In this document: positions 14,501 through 22,828 of the stretch, one piece after another
How the letters are laid out: every line of letters begins with the position of its first letter
Position numbering within the stretch: the first letter of the stretch is position 1
NCBI GenBank assembly: GCA_013299115.1
Contig: JAAFKA010000009.1
Location: 62,001-126,000 of the forward strand
Direction: 5' to 3'
Length of the DNA: 64,000 nucleotides
Source: Cytophagales bacterium
GTDB taxonomy: Bacteria; Bacteroidota; Bacteroidia; Cytophagales; Thermoflexibacteraceae
Program-made: the position numbers and the translations under genes
Notes under the pieces: generated by a model
Database searches by the model: none
Seen by the model: the letters and a program-made list of their open reading frames with translations, nothing else
What the model was told of the DNA's origin: nothing

Positions 14501-17176
14501 TTAGTCTATTTGATTTTTTAAAGCTGTTTCAAGTAATTCTCGATATTTTTGAGAATTTCCTTGTGTTTTATAAATAGTTGCCAATTCATTTAAAAATTTA
14601 AAATTATTTGGCTCTATTTTTAACAGGTATTCTAATGTATCTTTTTTCTCTTCTATATCTATATTTTGTTCATAGAGTCTAGATATAAGTTGCAATTTTT
14701 TTGCATCAGTATCTAACATTATTGCATTTTTAGGTAAAGAGTTATTTAACAAAGTAGCAAATCTTTCGAGCTGTCGATAAAAATTATTTGGATAAGTGCC
14801 TGTAATAAAATTATTCTTTAACTCAAAATACTCAGACTTTAAATCATTCATAATGATTTTATCCATTTCCTCAAAGTACCCTGAATAATTTTCATTTTGT
14901 AAGGCAGCTAAGGCTTGTTGAATAGTTGGGTGGAAAGTTTGATACTCTTTGTGTGCTTTTAAAATATTCATTTTAGTTATAGATAGATAACGGTCATTTG
15001 GTGCTATTCTTTGCCCTTTTTCTACTATTTCAATAGCTTTTGCAAAATTACCTTGTTCTTTGTAAACTATTGCTAATTCATTCAAAACCCTCACATTATT
15101 TGGCTCAATAGCCAAGGCTTTTAGCAACACTTTTTTTGCCTCCTCAAAATTTCCTTCTTCTTTGTAAACTATTCCTAATTCATTCAAAACTTTTACATTA
15201 TTTGGCTCAATAGCTAAGGCTTTTAGCAACACTTTTTTTGCCTCCTCAAAATTACCTTGTGCTTTGTAAACCATTGCTAATTCATTGAAAGACTGAATAT
15301 TACCTAACTCACAGGCTTTTAGCAACACTTTTTTTGCCACCTCAAAATTTCCTTCTTGTTTATAAACTATTGCTAATTCATTCAAAACCCTCACATTATT
15401 TGGCTCAATAGCTAAGGCTTTTAGCAACACTTTTTTTGCCTCCTCAAAATTTCCTTCTTCTTTGTAAACTATTCCTAATTCATTCAAAACTTTTACATTA
15501 TTCGGCTCAATAGCTAAGGCTTTTAGCAACACTTTTTTTGCCTCCTCAAAATTTCCTTCTTGTTTGTAAATTATTCCTAATTCATTGAAAGACTGAATAT
15601 TACCCAAAGCAATAGCCTTTTGCAAAACTTTTTCTGCCTCCTCAAAATTTCCTTGTCCTTTATAAACTATTCCTAATTCATTCAAAGTCTTAACGTCTTT
15701 GTCGTTAATAGCTAAGGCTTTTAGCAATACTTTTTTTGCCTCCTCAAAATTGCCTTGTTCTTTGTAAACTATTCCTAATTCATTTAAAACCCTCACATTT
15801 TTAGGCTCAATAGCTAAGGCTTTTTCCAACACTTTTTTTGCCACCTCAAAATTTCCTTCTGCTTTGTAAACTATTGCTAATTCATTGAAAGATTGAATAT
15901 TACCCAAATCACAGGCTTTTTGCAAGACTTCTTTTGCTTCTTTGTATTTTTTCTGCCATTTGTAGGTTACACCAATTTCGTTTAAAATCACTTCGGGTTT
16001 TGGGGCTTGCCAATACACACTTTGCAGCATAGTTATCACTTCCTCATATTTCCCTGCTTTGCGTTTGTCTTTTACCCAACCAAAAAATGTTTTGTAATCT
16101 CCTTTTGTGTATGACAATTCTATTTCATTAGAATCTGATCGTCTTACTCGTTGGAAAGCTGTCATATTTCTGATTTCTGCCATTTCTGCTGAGTTTTCCA
16201 TAAAAGCAAAAAAGACTTCTGCCAAATAAGGATTGAGGGCATAAGCCAAATCTTGGTCTTTGATAGAGGAAAAAACAAGCAATTTTTTCTTTAAAGACTC
16301 TAAGGTTTTGTCAAAATTGCCAATAAAATGACCTTGCAAAACCTCTTTTAGCTTGTCTTTTTCTATGGCGTTTTGCCACAAAGTAAGGGCAGCCAAAATT
16401 TGCTTTTCTGCTGTATCCAATTTTTTGATAATCACCTCCAACAATTTCCACAAACTTTTAGAGGTAGATGTAGGCTCATAAATAGCTTTCAACAGTTCGT
16501 TTTCATACAACCATTCGGCATCATTATAGGCAAGTGCCAGCAAACCCGTATGGTTGTTAAATTTTTGGCACAAATTAGCAAATTGTTTGTCTGTAAAATT
16601 TTTGTTTGCATAATACTCCCAAAACAAAGTTGTATCAATCCCTTTGAGTGGCAAAGTCTGCACAAAATATTTTTGAAAATCTTTGTCAAAACGAATTTGA
16701 AAACGGGTTTCTATCAACAACTTACATTCTTTTTCTACCAATCTATTCAAAAACTCTGTAATTCCTTTGCCTGTAATTTGGTGTAGGTTGTCGTCTTGTG
16801 CAGTCCAATGCAAAGCCTGTTCAAAGTTTTCTATAATCAACAAAGTACCGTTTTCTATACCTGAAAAATCATTGAACTTACCTTTTCCAAATAGCTGTTC
16901 TTCCAAATCATCAAAAGGCGTATAAGGATTTTGCCTAAACACAATGCGTATGTGCTTGATTTTGTTCAGTTTACAATATTCTTTGGTCAGTGCAGTTTTG
17001 CCAATCATAGGCACACCCACAATTTCCAAAATCCTTTTAGAAGATTTTAGAAACTTGTCAATCTCTTGCATTTCCTCTGCTCTGCCCAAAAAACCAATGC
17101 CTTCGGGTGAGGGTTCATAGTTGTTTTGTATTCTTAGTTCCTCTATGCTTAAACCTTTTTTCTGTTGTTTTGCCAT
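14501..17176 (-). CDS. STAND NTPase with TPR repeats, presumed sensor of the gasdermin operon
   Basis: 891 residues. After a short linker (GIGFLGRAEEMQEIDKFL) comes a P-loop with Walker A GVPMIGKT (54-61) and Walker B TLLIIENFE (111-119), then a helical arm. From about 385 to 735 there are roughly ten TPRs with consensus LNELGIVYKEEGNFEEAKKV. Residues about 740-805 (ALQNENYSGYFEEMDK to FYRQLERFATLL) match the N-terminal domain of the CHAT protein. A last TPR follows (LNELATIYKTQGN). STAND NTPases switch on ligand binding and oligomerise. First gene of the operon. The TPR DNA repeats are nearly identical, a sign of recent expansion. Confidence 0.85.
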   Translation of the reverse strand: MAKQQKKGLSIEELRIQNNYEPSPEGIGFLGRAEEMQEIDKFLKSSKRILEIVGVPMIGKTALTKEYCKLNKIKHIRIVFRQNPYTPFDDLEEQLFGKGKFNDFSGIENGTLLIIENFEQALHWTAQDDNLHQITGKGITEFLNRLVEKECKLLIETRFQIRFDKDFQKYFVQTLPLKGIDTTLFWEYYANKNFTDKQFANLCQKFNNHTGLLALAYNDAEWLYENELLKAIYEPTSTSKSLWKLLEVIIKKLDTAEKQILAALTLWQNAIEKDKLKEVLQGHFIGNFDKTLESLKKKLLVFSSIKDQDLAYALNPYLAEVFFAFMENSAEMAEIRNMTAFQRVRRSDSNEIELSYTKGDYKTFFGWVKDKRKAGKYEEVITMLQSVYWQAPKPEVILNEIGVTYKWQKKYKEAKEVLQKACDLGNIQSFNELAIVYKAEGNFEVAKKVLEKALAIEPKNVRVLNELGIVYKEQGNFEEAKKVLLKALAINDKDVKTLNELGIVYKGQGNFEEAEKVLQKAIALGNIQSFNELGIIYKQEGNFEEAKKVLLKALAIEPNNVKVLNELGIVYKEEGNFEEAKKVLLKALAIEPNNVRVLNELAIVYKQEGNFEVAKKVLLKACELGNIQSFNELAMVYKAQGNFEEAKKVLLKALAIEPNNVKVLNELGIVYKEEGNFEEAKKVLLKALAIEPNNVRVLNELAIVYKEQGNFAKAIEIVEKGQRIAPNDRYLSITKMNILKAHKEYQTFHPTIQQALAALQNENYSGYFEEMDKIIMNDLKSEYFELKNNFITGTYPNNFYRQLERFATLLNNSLPKNAIMLDTDAKKLQLISRLYEQNIDIEEKKDTLEYLLKIEPNNFKFLNELATIYKTQGNSQKYRELLETALKNQID
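15060..15960. repeat. Near-identical 102-bp coding repeats (TPR units)
   Basis: About nine units of 102 bp (34 codons) sharing long identical stretches such as CCTCAAAATTTCCTTCTT and GCTAAGGCTTTTAGCAACAC. Two blocks of three units are duplicated almost exactly (about 15061-15330 and 15367-15600). Copy number could change by recombination without breaking the frame. Confidence 0.85.
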
Positions 17177-17253
17177 TTTTTATGGAAAATGAAATTTTTT
17201 CGAAAAATAAGCAATAAAAAACAAAATTGCAAAAAAATTAAACCTCATACAAT

Positions 17254-17288
17254 AAACCTTATAAGGTCTTTAAGACCTTATAAGGTTT
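17254..17288. repeat. 35-bp palindrome, downstream of the RAYT gene
   Basis: AAACCTTATAAGGTCTT, T, AAGACCTTATAAGGTTT: a perfect palindrome of the same family as the array at 17997-18220. With that array it flanks the transposase gene on both sides, as REP elements flank RAYT genes. TTTTAGGTTTTAGG repeats follow at once (17286-17309). Confidence 0.85.
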
Positions 17289-17315
17289 TAGGTTTTAGGT
17301 TTTAGGTTCTAGAAG

Positions 17316-17963
17316 TCAGTTTTTAAAACTCCAATTCTTTTCTAAATACATATCAGGTTTTTGTTGGTGAAACTCCCAAAATGAGTGTTTATCACCAAAC
17401 CATTGCAAGACTTCTTGTCTGGCAATTTTTGTGTTCTTGTCAGTCAAAAATACGTGGATAGAGGAATAATTCCAGTCCAAAATATCTTTACAAAATCCGT
17501 GGTGAATAGGATTGTAGTGGATATAATGAATGATTTTTGACAAATAAGCATCAGTATTTACTTCTTTTTTCTCCAAATGCCGCAACCATAAGCTTCCTTT
17601 TCGTTCATACATTTTATTATAGGCTTTTGCATAGCCATTCAAAAAATTTCCAAACTCTTGCATTACGCAACTATGAATAGAAAAATTTTGGGGGTTAAAT
17701 TCCACTAACTTTCGTTTTTCTTTTTGCTGTGCTAATTTTTCTTTGTAGAAGTTTATCAAAGTTGTTTCATCGCTAATTTTGATTAGCAAATGAAAATGGT
17801 TTGGCATTAAGCAATATGATAATGTTTTGGCAACAGGATAAATATATTCGCCATATTTTTTCAGAAAATAGAGATAGTTCTCCTTATTTCTAAAAAGGTT
17901 TTCTGTTCCAATAGCGTGGTTATAAACGTGGTAGTATTTTTCGGCTTCAAAAAAAGTTTCCAT
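17316..17963 (-). CDS. REP-associated tyrosine transposase (RAYT, Y1/HUH family)
   Basis: 215 residues. The HUH motif is in CLMPNHFHLLIK (His56 and His58). The helix with the catalytic tyrosine is FLNGYAKAYNKMYERKGSLW (Tyr111 or Tyr115), with the family's GSLW. YHVYNHAIG at the N-terminus and IHYIHYNPIHHGF are also typical. RAYTs nick and join single strands at REP palindromes and are usually domesticated single-copy genes. Palindromes occur on both sides (17254 and 17997-18220). It appears intact. Confidence 0.85.
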   Translation of the reverse strand: METFFEAEKYYHVYNHAIGTENLFRNKENYLYFLKKYGEYIYPVAKTLSYCLMPNHFHLLIKISDETTLINFYKEKLAQQKEKRKLVEFNPQNFSIHSCVMQEFGNFLNGYAKAYNKMYERKGSLWLRHLEKKEVNTDAYLSKIIHYIHYNPIHHGFCKDILDWNYSSIHVFLTDKNTKIARQEVLQWFGDKHSFWEFHQQKPDMYLEKNWSFKN

Positions 17964-17996
17964 ATTTTATATAAATCTTATAAGGTCTTATTTTAT

Positions 17997-18220
17997 AAAC
18001 CTTATAAGGTCTTAAAGACCTTATAAGGTTTGCAGCAAAGGTATTAAATGATGTCCAATAAACCTTATAAGGTCTTAAAGACCTTATAAGGTTTGCAGCA
18101 AAGGTATTAAATGATGTCCAATAAACCTTATAAGGTCTTTAAGACCTTATAAGGTTTGCAGTAAAGGTATTAAATGATGTCCAATAAACCTTATAAGGTC
18201 TTAAAGACCTTATAAGGTTT
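17997..18220. repeat. Four 35-bp palindromes in a 63-bp tandem array (REP/BIME-like)
   Basis: Palindromes at 17997-18031, 18060-18094, 18123-18157 and 18186-18220, each AAACCTTATAAGGTCTT, A or T, AAGACCTTATAAGGTTT, at an exact 63-bp period. The three 28-bp spacers are the same sequence (GCAGCAAAGGTATTAAATGA then TGTCCAAT; one has a T for C). The spacers are identical, so this is not a CRISPR array. It lies between the RAYT gene and the 3' end of the PIG-L gene. Confidence 0.9.
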
Positions 18221-18278
18221 TCAAAGGATTATTTCCCCACCGAAATCAAATTTGCCCACAACCTATATGCACCCAGCA
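18210..18278. repeat. 69-bp direct repeat, right copy
   Basis: Partner of 12361-12429 (66 of 69 identical). It starts within the last palindrome of the array and covers the stop and the last codons of the PIG-L gene. Confidence 0.85.
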
Positions 18279-20922
18279 CCCCTGCGGGGAGTTCTCTGAA
18301 AAACGACAAGCCTGTGTAAACATAGTAGCCTTTGCCATATTTAGCCACCAACAAACTGCCCTCTTTGGCTGGTTCTCCTTTGTCGTTGCAACTCAATAGA
18401 GCCTCAAAATTGCTGTCCCATTTGTTGGGAAAATACAAACCTCTTTCTTGTACCCAGCCCTTAAAATCTTCCTCCGTAATTTTGTTTGGCGAGTTAAAAA
18501 TTTGGTGGTTAGGTTTCAATATCCGCATTTCGGCATCTTCCTCCGTAACCCTATCTCTGGACAAGGTAAGTGGATAAGGGGCAAGGTTTGGCGTTACCAA
18601 TTCGGTTAGTTGGTTGGCGGTGTTGTATTGCACCACCACAGTACCGCCAGCATTGACATATTTCAGGATTTGGTCTTGATATTTTCGCAACAGTTCATTC
18701 GTATTATAGGCACGAATACCAAAAACTATGGTCTCAAAACCTGCCAACTTTGTGCTGTCTTGCAATAGGGCTTCGTTTATCACCGTAACCTCGCAGCCCA
18801 ATTCTTTCAAAGCATCGGGAATGGCATCGCCTGCACCCTCCACATAGCCCACTTTTTTTACCTTCGTCTGCACAGTCGTAACCATCAGCTTGGCGGTTGC
18901 CTTCGGGAATAAGGTTTGGATAGGAATGTGTTTGTAGTCAATCCGCACCAAATTATAATCATATTCTACGCTGTCCACAGTCAAAATTGCCCGAAGTTCT
19001 ACTACTTTGTCCGAATTTCCATCTCCGTAGTTGTGAATACCAAACTCAAAAGTTTGCAAACTGCCTTTGGTAGCCAAATTAAAGTCAAGCACCTGACTAC
19101 TTTTTATCACGTCAAGCGAAGGGACTAACCGAATAGTGCCTTTTACGTTGGCTTTTTGGGCTTGCACCGTAACAGGAATTTTGCGGTAGCCATTGTTTTT
19201 TAGCGTATAAACAGCCTGCCTAAAACCAACTGTTGCAGGTGGTGTAATTTCTACGCTGCGGTATTTTTCGCCATCAATTTCGTCTGTCCATTTGTGCAGC
19301 ACAGGTCTTGTGATGGTAAAAGGCACGTCATTGATAGTGATAGAAAACACCACTTTTAGCCTTGCTTCGTTTTCGGGCAAGCCTATAACTTGCTGATTAT
19401 CAACGGTAAACATTCCTTTCTTTTCGGGCTGCACCAACCAATAAGGCTGCGAGAGTGGCACTAATTTGGAAATCAAAAACTTGCGTTTGTGTTCTTGCAG
19501 CACATTGTCTTTCAAATCTACTGCAATGGGCTGCTCAGACAAAACCAAAGGCGTGGACAACATCACATCATCTTGATAACGACCTTCGCCTATCAACTGA
19601 ATTTGCGTTACAACTACCTTGCAAGCATTGCGTTTGAGTGCCGCAGTGGTGAGTTCTATGCTGTCGCCCGCCACTACCGAAAACTCCTTAGCCGAACTTT
19701 CTAACCACAAACCCGCACAGTTGATAATAATGGTTTGCAATTCTTTCAACTTTTGCGTTTTCCAATGCGAAACAGGCAATTTTTGCATTGCTGTTTGCAA
19801 ATCTAACAACAAAGGCAAGGAGTTTTGAGGGTTTTCAAAGTCAAAATTATTGAGAATTTTGCTAAGTAATTTTTCTATTTTGGCATTCTCCCAGTCCATT
19901 CCTAAATTTAGTCCTTTTACCTCACCCCCCAGCCCCCTCTCTTGCTGAGAGGGGGAGTTTTTTACTCCCTCCCCTTTGGGGAGGGTTGGGGTGGGGTTTT
20001 TTACTCCCTCCCCTTTGGGGAGGTCGGGGTTTGTTCCCCTCCCAGAAGGGGAGGGGTTAGGGGTGGGGTTGTTTGGGGTTAGATCTTCCAAATACTCAAT
20101 CCGTTGCCCCCTTACCGCAGGCACACCAAAACCTTGACTTTTGTGTTGGCTGCGACTTTCGGCTGCAATTTCGCCATAATCTTTGCCCAACAGCACATTA
20201 AACTTACCTAAATCTATTGGTATTAACCCTTTTGTGAGTTCCTCCATTGATTTTTGGGGCTGGTTGGGGGCAAAATTTGGGCGTAGAGGTCGCCAATTAT
20301 TCCAAAAAATACGTTTCGGTTGCCACACGTCCACATAAGCCAACTGTTCAGGAAATACGTTTTTGTCGCCTGCAATGCCAAAGGCAACCTCCGCCAAAAT
20401 AGCCGAAGACGAATGATGCCCATGCCCTGCTTCCGAAGTTTTTGGAAATCTTGTGATGATAATATCGGGGCGAAACTTGCGAATTGCCCACACCACGTCT
20501 GCCAAGACCTGCACACTGTCCCAAACTTGCAGAGTTTCTGCGGAGGTTTTGGAGAAACCAAAGTCGTTTGCTCGTGTAAAAAACTGCTCTGCCCCGTCTG
20601 TTCTGCGGGCAGCCAACAGTTCCTGTGTGCGAATGATGCCCAACTGCTCACGCACTTCTTTGCCTATGAGGTTTTGCCCGCCGTCACCTCTTGTGATAGA
20701 AAGATAGCCTGTTCGGTAGCCCTCGTTGGCAAAATAGCCCAATAGCCTTGTGTTTTCGTCATCGGGGTGGGCTGCCACATAGAGAACAGACCCCAGCACT
20801 TGCAACTTCTTGATAGCCAATTTGATTTCGGCAGGGTTGAGTTGTTTGGGTGGTTGCGACTGGGCAAAGCTGTTGGTGATTGGCAGCAAAAAGAGTAAAA
20901 ATAATAGCAAATGCTTTTTCAT
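18229..20922 (-). CDS. PIG-L family deacetylase, secreted
   Basis: 897 residues with a signal peptide (MKKHLLLFLLFLLPITNSFA). The PIG-L/LmbE domain (about 43-270) shows the zinc motif AAHPDDE (51-57) and the second site GHGHHSSS (166-173). The family hydrolyses N-acetyl groups of amino sugars or related substrates. A long C-terminal part (about 340-897) contains beta-sandwich-like segments and ends in a possible glutamine-amidotransferase-like fold (TIVFGIRAYNTN, GGTVVVQYNT). Residues about 282-336 are a Pro/Gly/Lys-rich insert (NPTPNPSPSGRG, LPKGEGVKN repeats) coded by palindromic DNA. Substrate unknown. Confidence 0.8.
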   Translation of the reverse strand: MKKHLLLFLLFLLPITNSFAQSQPPKQLNPAEIKLAIKKLQVLGSVLYVAAHPDDENTRLLGYFANEGYRTGYLSITRGDGGQNLIGKEVREQLGIIRTQELLAARRTDGAEQFFTRANDFGFSKTSAETLQVWDSVQVLADVVWAIRKFRPDIIITRFPKTSEAGHGHHSSSAILAEVAFGIAGDKNVFPEQLAYVDVWQPKRIFWNNWRPLRPNFAPNQPQKSMEELTKGLIPIDLGKFNVLLGKDYGEIAAESRSQHKSQGFGVPAVRGQRIEYLEDLTPNNPTPNPSPSGRGTNPDLPKGEGVKNPTPTLPKGEGVKNSPSQQERGLGGEVKGLNLGMDWENAKIEKLLSKILNNFDFENPQNSLPLLLDLQTAMQKLPVSHWKTQKLKELQTIIINCAGLWLESSAKEFSVVAGDSIELTTAALKRNACKVVVTQIQLIGEGRYQDDVMLSTPLVLSEQPIAVDLKDNVLQEHKRKFLISKLVPLSQPYWLVQPEKKGMFTVDNQQVIGLPENEARLKVVFSITINDVPFTITRPVLHKWTDEIDGEKYRSVEITPPATVGFRQAVYTLKNNGYRKIPVTVQAQKANVKGTIRLVPSLDVIKSSQVLDFNLATKGSLQTFEFGIHNYGDGNSDKVVELRAILTVDSVEYDYNLVRIDYKHIPIQTLFPKATAKLMVTTVQTKVKKVGYVEGAGDAIPDALKELGCEVTVINEALLQDSTKLAGFETIVFGIRAYNTNELLRKYQDQILKYVNAGGTVVVQYNTANQLTELVTPNLAPYPLTLSRDRVTEEDAEMRILKPNHQIFNSPNKITEEDFKGWVQERGLYFPNKWDSNFEALLSCNDKGEPAKEGSLLVAKYGKGYYVYTGLSFFRELPAGVLGAYRLWANLISVGK
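19917..20078. repeat. Palindromic G/C-rich repeat cluster inside the PIG-L gene
   Basis: Repeated CTCCCTCCCCTTTGGGGAGG units plus CCCCTCCCAGAAGGGGAGGG, each a short palindrome, in an otherwise AT-rich gene. They stay in frame and code the NPSPSGRG and LPKGEG segments. It looks like a repeat family that has spread into a tolerant linker. Confidence 0.75.
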
Positions 20923-20988
20923 TTGGGTTTTGGTGGTTTTTTTGAGCTGGCAAGATAGGGAAAATTTGGGAGTTTGTAATAAAAACTA

Positions 20989-21021
20989 TTTTGCTTTTCC
21001 TTACTTTTTTTGCTAACTTTG
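20989..21021 (+). promoter_or_regulatory. Promoter of array copy 1
   Basis: TTTTG at 20989-20993, 20 bases, TAACTTTG (TAnnTTTG) at 21014-21021. The same block precedes all seven paralogues. Confidence 0.75.
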
Positions 21022-21054
21022 TGAAAATAAAAACTTCATAATGATTTTACAACT

Positions 21055-21681
21055 ATGAAATTTAGAGATTTTAAAAATAACTCCGAAATGTTGTTATACT
21101 TTGGAGTAAAGGTGATGACAGAAGAATTTTTGAATTTAGATTTAATAGCACCAATAGAAGTTCCATCGTTGCTAAAAGAAGATTTTAAATTTTCTTTGGC
21201 AAATAGAGGTAATACCGATAAGGAATATTATGCTTGTGAAGCATTTATTTTTCCTATTTTGAGAGAGGCTTGGAAACGAAACCCGCAAGCAAAACTTTTT
21301 AGCCACCCACAAATAAAATATGAGGATATAGTTTTAGTGCCAGATTATGTGGTAACAGCAAGAGATAAATCAGGGCTTAATTATTTTCAAAAACCACTTT
21401 TAATAACCGTAGAGGCAAAAAAAGATGACTATGCAAAAGGTTGGGCTGATGCTTATAAACAATTAATGGTGGCAAGATTGCTAAACAAAAATGACGAAAT
21501 TCCTATTTATGTTATCATAAGCATAGGCGAAGGGTGGCAGATTGGCAAATTAGACGGAAACCTGATTTACAAGCACCCAATTACACTGGGTTTGGACAAT
21601 CCCAATAAACTTTTAGGTGTATTAGATTATATCTTTGCCGACTGTGTAAAAACAGCAGAGAAGTTTGGAATGTATGATTAG
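21055..21681 (+). CDS. PD-(D/E)XK nuclease-like protein, array copy 1
   Basis: 208 residues, no signal peptide. A PD-(D/E)XK core is visible: Glu62 in YACEAFI, Pro96-Asp97 in LVPDYVV, Glu120-x-Lys122 in TVEAK, and a following helix AYKQLMVARLL. That is the spacing of this nuclease fold. Residues about 18-45 differ most between copies. Exact role unknown; relatives could be nucleases, restriction-type factors or catalytically silent binding proteins. First of seven tandem paralogues. Copies 1-3 have KYEDIVLVPDY-type and QIKYED variants, unlike copies 4-6. Confidence 0.65.
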   Translation: MKFRDFKNNSEMLLYFGVKVMTEEFLNLDLIAPIEVPSLLKEDFKFSLANRGNTDKEYYACEAFIFPILREAWKRNPQAKLFSHPQIKYEDIVLVPDYVVTARDKSGLNYFQKPLLITVEAKKDDYAKGWADAYKQLMVARLLNKNDEIPIYVIISIGEGWQIGKLDGNLIYKHPITLGLDNPNKLLGVLDYIFADCVKTAEKFGMYD

Positions 21682-21817
21682 AAAATAGGTTTTTTAGCGG
21701 GCAAGATAGGGAGGATTTTGTTATTATTCCATTATCAAAATTTGTAAAGTTGCTATTTTGAGAGTTGTCGCACCATTAAAAAAGCTGTCGATTTTACAAA
21801 TCTTGCCAATATATTTA

Positions 21818-22702
21818 CTATTTGACTATCTCAAACTCTATTTCTAAACAATTCATTATTGCTTGGGGCTGTTCTACACCCCCAAAATTATCTCCCCAAC
21901 CATCATCTAAATTTGAATAGACCGAAATTGGATTTCGCTGTCCTGCATAATTTAAACGCAGTACATTTTGAACTGCAATTTGTAACCTATCACCCTTTTG
22001 CATTTTTTCTATGATAATTTCTAAATCTAACTCAAATTCTTGGTTTGTATAGTGGCGTTGGTATTTAATTGGTGTTACCTTACTTTTCTCATCATATATT
22101 CCATATAGCGTAATGGTGCAAGTATCCATTTTAAAACGCAAATCTTGTGGAAAATAAAGGTCTAACAATTTATGCTCAAAACGCAAGTACAATACTTCTT
22201 TTGAAGTTAGTTTACCTTGATATTGGTGTGTTACTTTATATTCTTTCAGTTTTTCTTTCCAAAAATTACTTGATATTTGTTGCATATTTTCAGATAAAAA
22301 CCGAATAGCTGGTTCACATCTTCTGCTTTCTATCAAGGGTGTGTAACCCATAAAACGCAATGATAATTCATTACAACCAAACTCTCTCGTTTTATATTGT
22401 ATGGTGTCGATAAAAGTATCTTGACAAATTATACCTATCCAAATACTTTCAGTATCTTTATCTGGTACAATTATCCAACTACCATATTCGTCTAACCAAA
22501 CCTTTGCTTTTCCCTTAATACATTCTAATTTGATACTATCGCAAGGCGGATTGACAACCCAAAATGGATTTTTAAATTCCCGATACAGTGTTTTTGGAGA
22601 TTGAGAAACAGCAGGAATTAATCCAAAATAAGGCTTTGGTTCTTGTGCCATACAAACCATTCCACAAAAGTAAAGCAAGAATAAAATTGCTGTTTTTTTC
22701 AT
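21818..22702 (-). CDS. Secreted protein of unknown function
   Basis: 294 residues with a signal peptide (MKKTAILFLLYFCGMVCMAQ). No family recognised. Beta-rich, with six to seven scattered cysteines (for example PPCDSIKLECIKG and CQDTF), ending in a paired-strand segment LQIAVQNVLRLNYAG. It is in reverse orientation inside the nuclease-like array and divergent from copy 2. A TAATTTTG box (reverse complement at 22726-22733) could be its promoter, back to back with that of copy 2. Confidence 0.6.
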   Translation of the reverse strand: MKKTAILFLLYFCGMVCMAQEPKPYFGLIPAVSQSPKTLYREFKNPFWVVNPPCDSIKLECIKGKAKVWLDEYGSWIIVPDKDTESIWIGIICQDTFIDTIQYKTREFGCNELSLRFMGYTPLIESRRCEPAIRFLSENMQQISSNFWKEKLKEYKVTHQYQGKLTSKEVLYLRFEHKLLDLYFPQDLRFKMDTCTITLYGIYDEKSKVTPIKYQRHYTNQEFELDLEIIIEKMQKGDRLQIAVQNVLRLNYAGQRNPISVYSNLDDGWGDNFGGVEQPQAIMNCLEIEFEIVK

Positions 22703-22703
22703 C

Positions 22704-22803
22704 TGATTTTAATTTTTCTTAACCACAAAATTACAAGAATTACCAATCAAGTGCCACAACTATTTTGTTTTTCCTTACTTTTTTTGCTAACTTTGTGAAA
22801 ATA
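22704..22803. repeat. 100-bp upstream segment, duplicated at 25170-25269
   Basis: Identical to 25170-25269 except for two to three bases. It contains the array promoter and also the outward promoter of the minus-strand secreted-protein gene. Confidence 0.8.
22763..22795 (+). promoter_or_regulatory. Promoter of array copy 2
   Basis: TTTTG 22763-22767, 20 bases, TAACTTTG 22788-22795. Confidence 0.75.
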
Positions 22804-22828
22804 AAAACTTCATAATGATTTTACAACT

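Noticed and set aside
17997-18220. CRISPR-like array (35-bp repeats, 28-bp spacers)
   Set aside because: The spacers are identical to each other, the repeats are long perfect palindromes and no cas gene is near. It is a tandem repeat of REP type.
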